Source: Pipra filicauda
Lineage: Eukaryota > Chordata > Aves > Passeriformes > Pipridae
Direction of reading: 5' to 3'
Assembly: GCF_003945595.2 (NCBI RefSeq)
Contig: NW_024104378.1
Coordinates: 1,736,489-1,800,488, forward strand
Length of the DNA stretch: 64,000 nt
Shown here: piece after piece, positions 60,780 through 64,000 of the stretch
Position numbering within the stretch: position 1 is the first letter of the stretch
Layout of the letters: every line of letters begins with the position of its first letter
Program-made: the position numbers and the translations under genes
Notes under the pieces: generated by a model
The model's input: the letters and a program-made list of their open reading frames with translations, nothing else
Database searches by the model: none
Told to the model about the DNA's origin: nothing

Positions 60780-62720
60780 GGTTTCTCCTCCGGCGGGGCT
60801 TCCCCGCTCCCTGCCGCGAGGCGGAGCTCCCGGACAGCCGGCAGCGGCTCCATCCCTTGGCTCCATCCCCCGGGTCCCGGGCGGGCTCCTCCCGACCCTC
60901 CCCTCCGCAGGGCTCTTCTCCCCGCTCCTCCGGGCCGGGAGGAGTTGGAGGTGGAGGGGGAAAGAGGTCGCGTCCCGTCCGCTGCTCTGCCGCTGAGTGA
61001 CTCTGGGGGTCTAGCCCTGCCAGCCGGGCAGCGGCTCCGGGGCGGCAGCAAGCGGGCACCGACCGGGAACCGATCGGAGAAACGGTGGGGAGGGATGGCT
61101 TTGCCCGGATAGCCGCTTTCCCACTGCCCTCTCCGCTGTTGCCGGCCGCTCCTATGCGTTCGCGTGTTAAAGCTCAGGGCTTTCCCGGAAAAAAGGCGAG
61201 GATTTGCGGAGGTAGGCTTTACTTCTACTGCTCCTTAGCCATTCCCTGGTCCTGCTTTCCGAGTGAGGTTCTGCTTTTCCGCTCCTCATCCAAAGAAGTT
61301 CCCCTTCTACAGAGCCTGCAAGTCAAATACCTTGGCACGGCTCTTTTATTTTTGCTATCCAAGATAAATCTGCTTCCAGTAGTGACGAATCTGGATGAAA
61401 TTAGTGTCAATTCCAGGGGAGCGGCGGGGATGGTAGCCCGAATACTGAGGCTATGATTCAGAATTTAAGGAGAGTTTGTTTTGAACGGTGAAGAGGTTCC
61501 TTGCCTGCTCCCTGCAGATGGCACAGCACAGAGACAACCCCCCGAAAGCCCAATAAAGATGCCCCTTGCCTCAGTCCCGTTAAGCCGTCTTGTGAAACTG
61601 GCTTTAAATGTTAAGAAATAAGTACCAAAGAAACGTGTGACGTTTTAGTCCTATCAAAAATATATCCGTAAGGATAAAGAGGCAGGAGCTTTATACAAAA
61701 CCTCCCAGCTGCCAAACCCAAGGTACTGACATCGCTCAGTCTCATCAGTTTTTTAAAACGACCCGCGTAGGAAGAACGACATCGCATAAAGAGTATCACC
61801 TTAGAGACGCCGGTTACCTCGGACTGCCCGGTCCCCGGCCCCGGGCAGCCCCTTCAGCCCCCATCCCCAGCTCCTCTCCTGCCCACCTAGGTCTCTGGGG
61901 GCTGCCTCTCCCCCTGCGGCCGACGACAGGAAGGGTCTTGGTCATACCTGGCACCCCTCAGGACGGACGGAGGGGCAGGCGGCGGCCGCAGCCCCGGGGC
62001 ACAGGCTCCCGGCTCCCCGCTCCGCGCCGCTCGTCCACCGCCCAGAGCCCGCGGCTACTGAGCACGGGGCGGGGGGAGCGGCCAGGTCTTCCCAGGAGGG
62101 GGAGGGGATGGAAAAAGGAAAAGAAAAAAAAACAGAGAGAAAAAGAAGGCGAGAGGGAGGAAGCCGGGAGGGTGCGAGGGGGAGGGCCGAGGGGAGCGGA
62201 GGCAGATCCCGGTGTCTCCTTGGATGGGAAGGGAAGAAGGGGCTCTGCCTGCGGGGCGGGGAGTCGCATCGCCCCGGCAGCGGCTTCCTCTCGGCGTCGG
62301 GCGGAGAGCCGGGATGACCCGCACGGGGACGGGGCGGGAGAGGCTGCCGGGACGGGGGAGCGAGGCGGGGACAAGGGGGGAGGCGGAGGGAGTCCGTCCC
62401 AAGGGAACAGCGGGAGGGCTCGCACTGGCAGCACTGTGCCACCTCTATGGGTGGCGGGACCGGGTGGTGCCCGCGGGGAGGGCGGCTCCGCCCTGAGCCG
62501 CCGGAGGGCTCCTGGGGGAGGCGAGGAGCGACTGTCGGCTCCACAGGAGCCGGGAAGGGGCTTGCGGCTGCGGGGAGTGGCGTTCCCACGAACCCTGGCC
62601 TGCCCGCTCCTCCCTGCCCTCGCACCCTGTCTCCCAGCCCCACTCCTCTGGGGCGGCCCCCTCCTCCAGACCATCCCTGCTCTTCAGGGCCTCAAAGCCA
62701 GGTGAGAAGCACCTTCCTCC
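60780..62720. promoter_or_regulatory. CpG island, probable promoter region for PRSS35 and perhaps a divergent transcript
   Basis: Dense CG dinucleotides and high G+C occur in two blocks (about 60780-61200 and 61800-62720), in contrast to the AT-rich flanks. Three GC boxes (GGGGCGGG) lie at 62066, 62253 and 62331. No TATA box was assigned. On the minus strand a strong donor CAG|GTATGA occurs at 61950-61942, suitable for a non-coding first exon of PRSS35. On the + strand a strong donor CCAG|GTGAGA occurs at 62702. The long open frames seen on both strands here reflect GC richness and have no family match. Confidence 0.75.
61942..61950 (-). promoter_or_regulatory. PRSS35: Candidate 5' splice site of a PRSS35 non-coding first exon
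   Basis: CAG|GTATGA reads on the minus strand inside the CpG island, 6.7 kb upstream of the acceptor at 55241. It is the best-placed donor I found for that acceptor, but the pairing is inferred. Confidence 0.4.
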
Positions 62721-64000
62721 TTTCCTCACCACTCTTCCTCTTTTTCTGCCTTCCTTCTTTCCCTCGGCGCCCCTTTTGTCTCCCCTCTCAAGGCAAAAAG
62801 CTTTGGGTAGTGGTATCTCCTCCATGAATCACCTCTTTGCACTACAAGAGGGTCCTCCCCAAAGTTTTCCACTGCCACACAAATGCACAAGGTGAAAAGC
62901 TCACTCACTAAGCACTTCTGCAAGTGCTTATCCTGAGCACTTTCATTAAGTTCATTGACTGAAAACTCAGCTCATGCTAGATGAAGGCCCACTGATTTGC
63001 CAAAACCATCAGGAAATTTATGGCGTTACTGGAGATCAGAGTGAGATCTCCTGAGTGCTGTTTGGTTGTCTTAATCATAGGCATATCTTTCCTTTAAAAG
63101 TCTTAACTTCTGAAATTTAGTGGTGCCAATTATGTAAATCGGTTGGAAATAAGGCCTTGGCCAGCAACTGCAGTTTCATTTTGAAGTCTGAAGCTGATTT
63201 CTTCAAAATGTAAATTTCGCTTGCAGTTCTATTTTTGTTGTTGTTTGTGTGCACAATTTAAAAACAAAGTGAAATAATAATAATTTGTGTGCCAGAGAAA
63301 ATGAGCTGAAGAATTCCCCAGTGTAATTAACAAGACAGGACAGAAACGAGGGTAAGGCAGTTAAGTTTTACAAGCAATTTCTTGAACATAAGAGCTTCCA
63401 CATTGGGTCAGACAAAGTGCTTTGCTGGACCAATATTGTGTTGCATTAGTAAAGGCAATAATCCTCTTCAGCACTTTCGCTGCCACCAGTATTTCAAACT
63501 CAAAGATTTTTATAAGGCAGGTGTAGTTTCTATGACTTTAGTAGCCACTAGATTTCTCTGTCAGGCACTTTCCCATCTTCCCTTTAGCCTATATAGATCT
63601 GTAGCACCTACAACTTGCTCTAGTAACAAGTTCCCCAGGTCAAACACATGTTGTGCAAAAACCTGCCTCTTTTTGTGTACTTTCAACCTAGCTACTGCTA
63701 GCTTCATTTGATGCTCACTAGTTTGTTATTATATGCTCTGTAATTCCTCTCCCACCTGAAGGATTCTATTTGAGTTAGCTGTGCTTCACATGAAATATGT
63801 TCCTGTTTTCCATCTTACTGCTGAAGTTCAGGGACCAGAACAGCATCTGAAGGAAGATGCAGCCAAACACTTCTTGGCAGTGGCAAGTAGAAAACAAGGA
63901 ACAACAGCTACTTGCATTGGGCAGCTGTGTTGAACAAGAACAACTGCAGCTTGGGAGGTTCAAACTGGACATGGGGAAAACTTTGTTCACCAAAAGGAAC
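62721..64000. other. Non-coding flank with old interspersed repeat, copy 2
   Basis: From 62721 to about 63387 nothing was recognised. Copy 2 of the old repeat occupies about 63388-63720 (listed separately). The last 280 bp hold no supported feature. The next gene expected by synteny (ME1) was not seen. Confidence 0.6.
63388..63720 (+). mobile_element. Old interspersed repeat, copy 2 (same layout as 58438-58800)
   Basis: Starts ATAAGAGCTTCCACATTGGG then TCAGACAAAGTG, later TAGCACCTACAACTTGCTCT, AGTAACAAGTTCCCCAGGTC, and ends in GCTAGCTTCATTTGATGCTC. This is the same order as copy 1 and as a repeat common in sauropsid genomes. I do not assign a family name. Confidence 0.6.

Noticed and set aside
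61938..62705. Long open frames on both strands in the CpG island (up to 255 codons)
   Set aside because: Caused by few stop codons in GC-rich DNA. The translations are Arg/Gly/Pro/Ser-rich with no family.

Overview
The window is vertebrate nuclear DNA, most likely from a bird. It is AT-rich, with genes split by many introns and GT-AG splice sites. Interspersed repeats include several copies of the CR1 LINE, recognised by their RT C-terminal remnants and their ATTCTGTGATT-type 3' ends. It carries no bacterial-style operon, rRNA, tRNA or CRISPR array that I could recognise. The species cannot be fixed from the sequence alone.

Region 1 (1 to about 33.8 kb, + strand) is the 3' part of SNAP91, which encodes the synaptic clathrin adaptor AP180. 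I placed 20 coding exons by matching conceptual translation to the AP180 family and by GT-AG sites. Together they give 1,923 nt, or 640 codons plus a stop, with all phases consistent. They encode the end of the ANTH-proximal linker and the whole unstructured assembly domain, which carries many DLL/DLF/DPF motifs for clathrin and AP-2. The N-terminal ANTH domain lies upstream of the window. Notable are a 6-nt and a 15-nt microexon, an unassigned candidate 24-nt cassette exon, and a long run of symmetric phase-1 exons that repeatedly split an Asp codon.

Region 2 (33.9-53.9 kb) holds a back-to-back pair of CR1 elements just past the SNAP91 poly(A) signal. About 18 kb follow with no gene that I can support, only short simple repeats.

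Region 3 (54.0-55.24 kb, - strand) is PRSS35, a single coding exon for a 413-residue secreted S1-type protease homologue. The catalytic His and Asp are retained but the nucleophilic Ser is replaced by Thr. It is convergent with SNAP91. The SNAP91-PRSS35 adjacency matches the arrangement I know from human 6q14.

Region 4 (55.25-64.0 kb) holds the inferred PRSS35 5' intron, a CR1 copy, two diverged copies of one old interspersed repeat, and a CpG island at about 60.8-62.7 kb. The island is the best promoter candidate for PRSS35 and perhaps for a divergent + strand transcript. The two genes are not known to share a pathway: AP180 acts inside presynaptic terminals, whereas PRSS35 is secreted.
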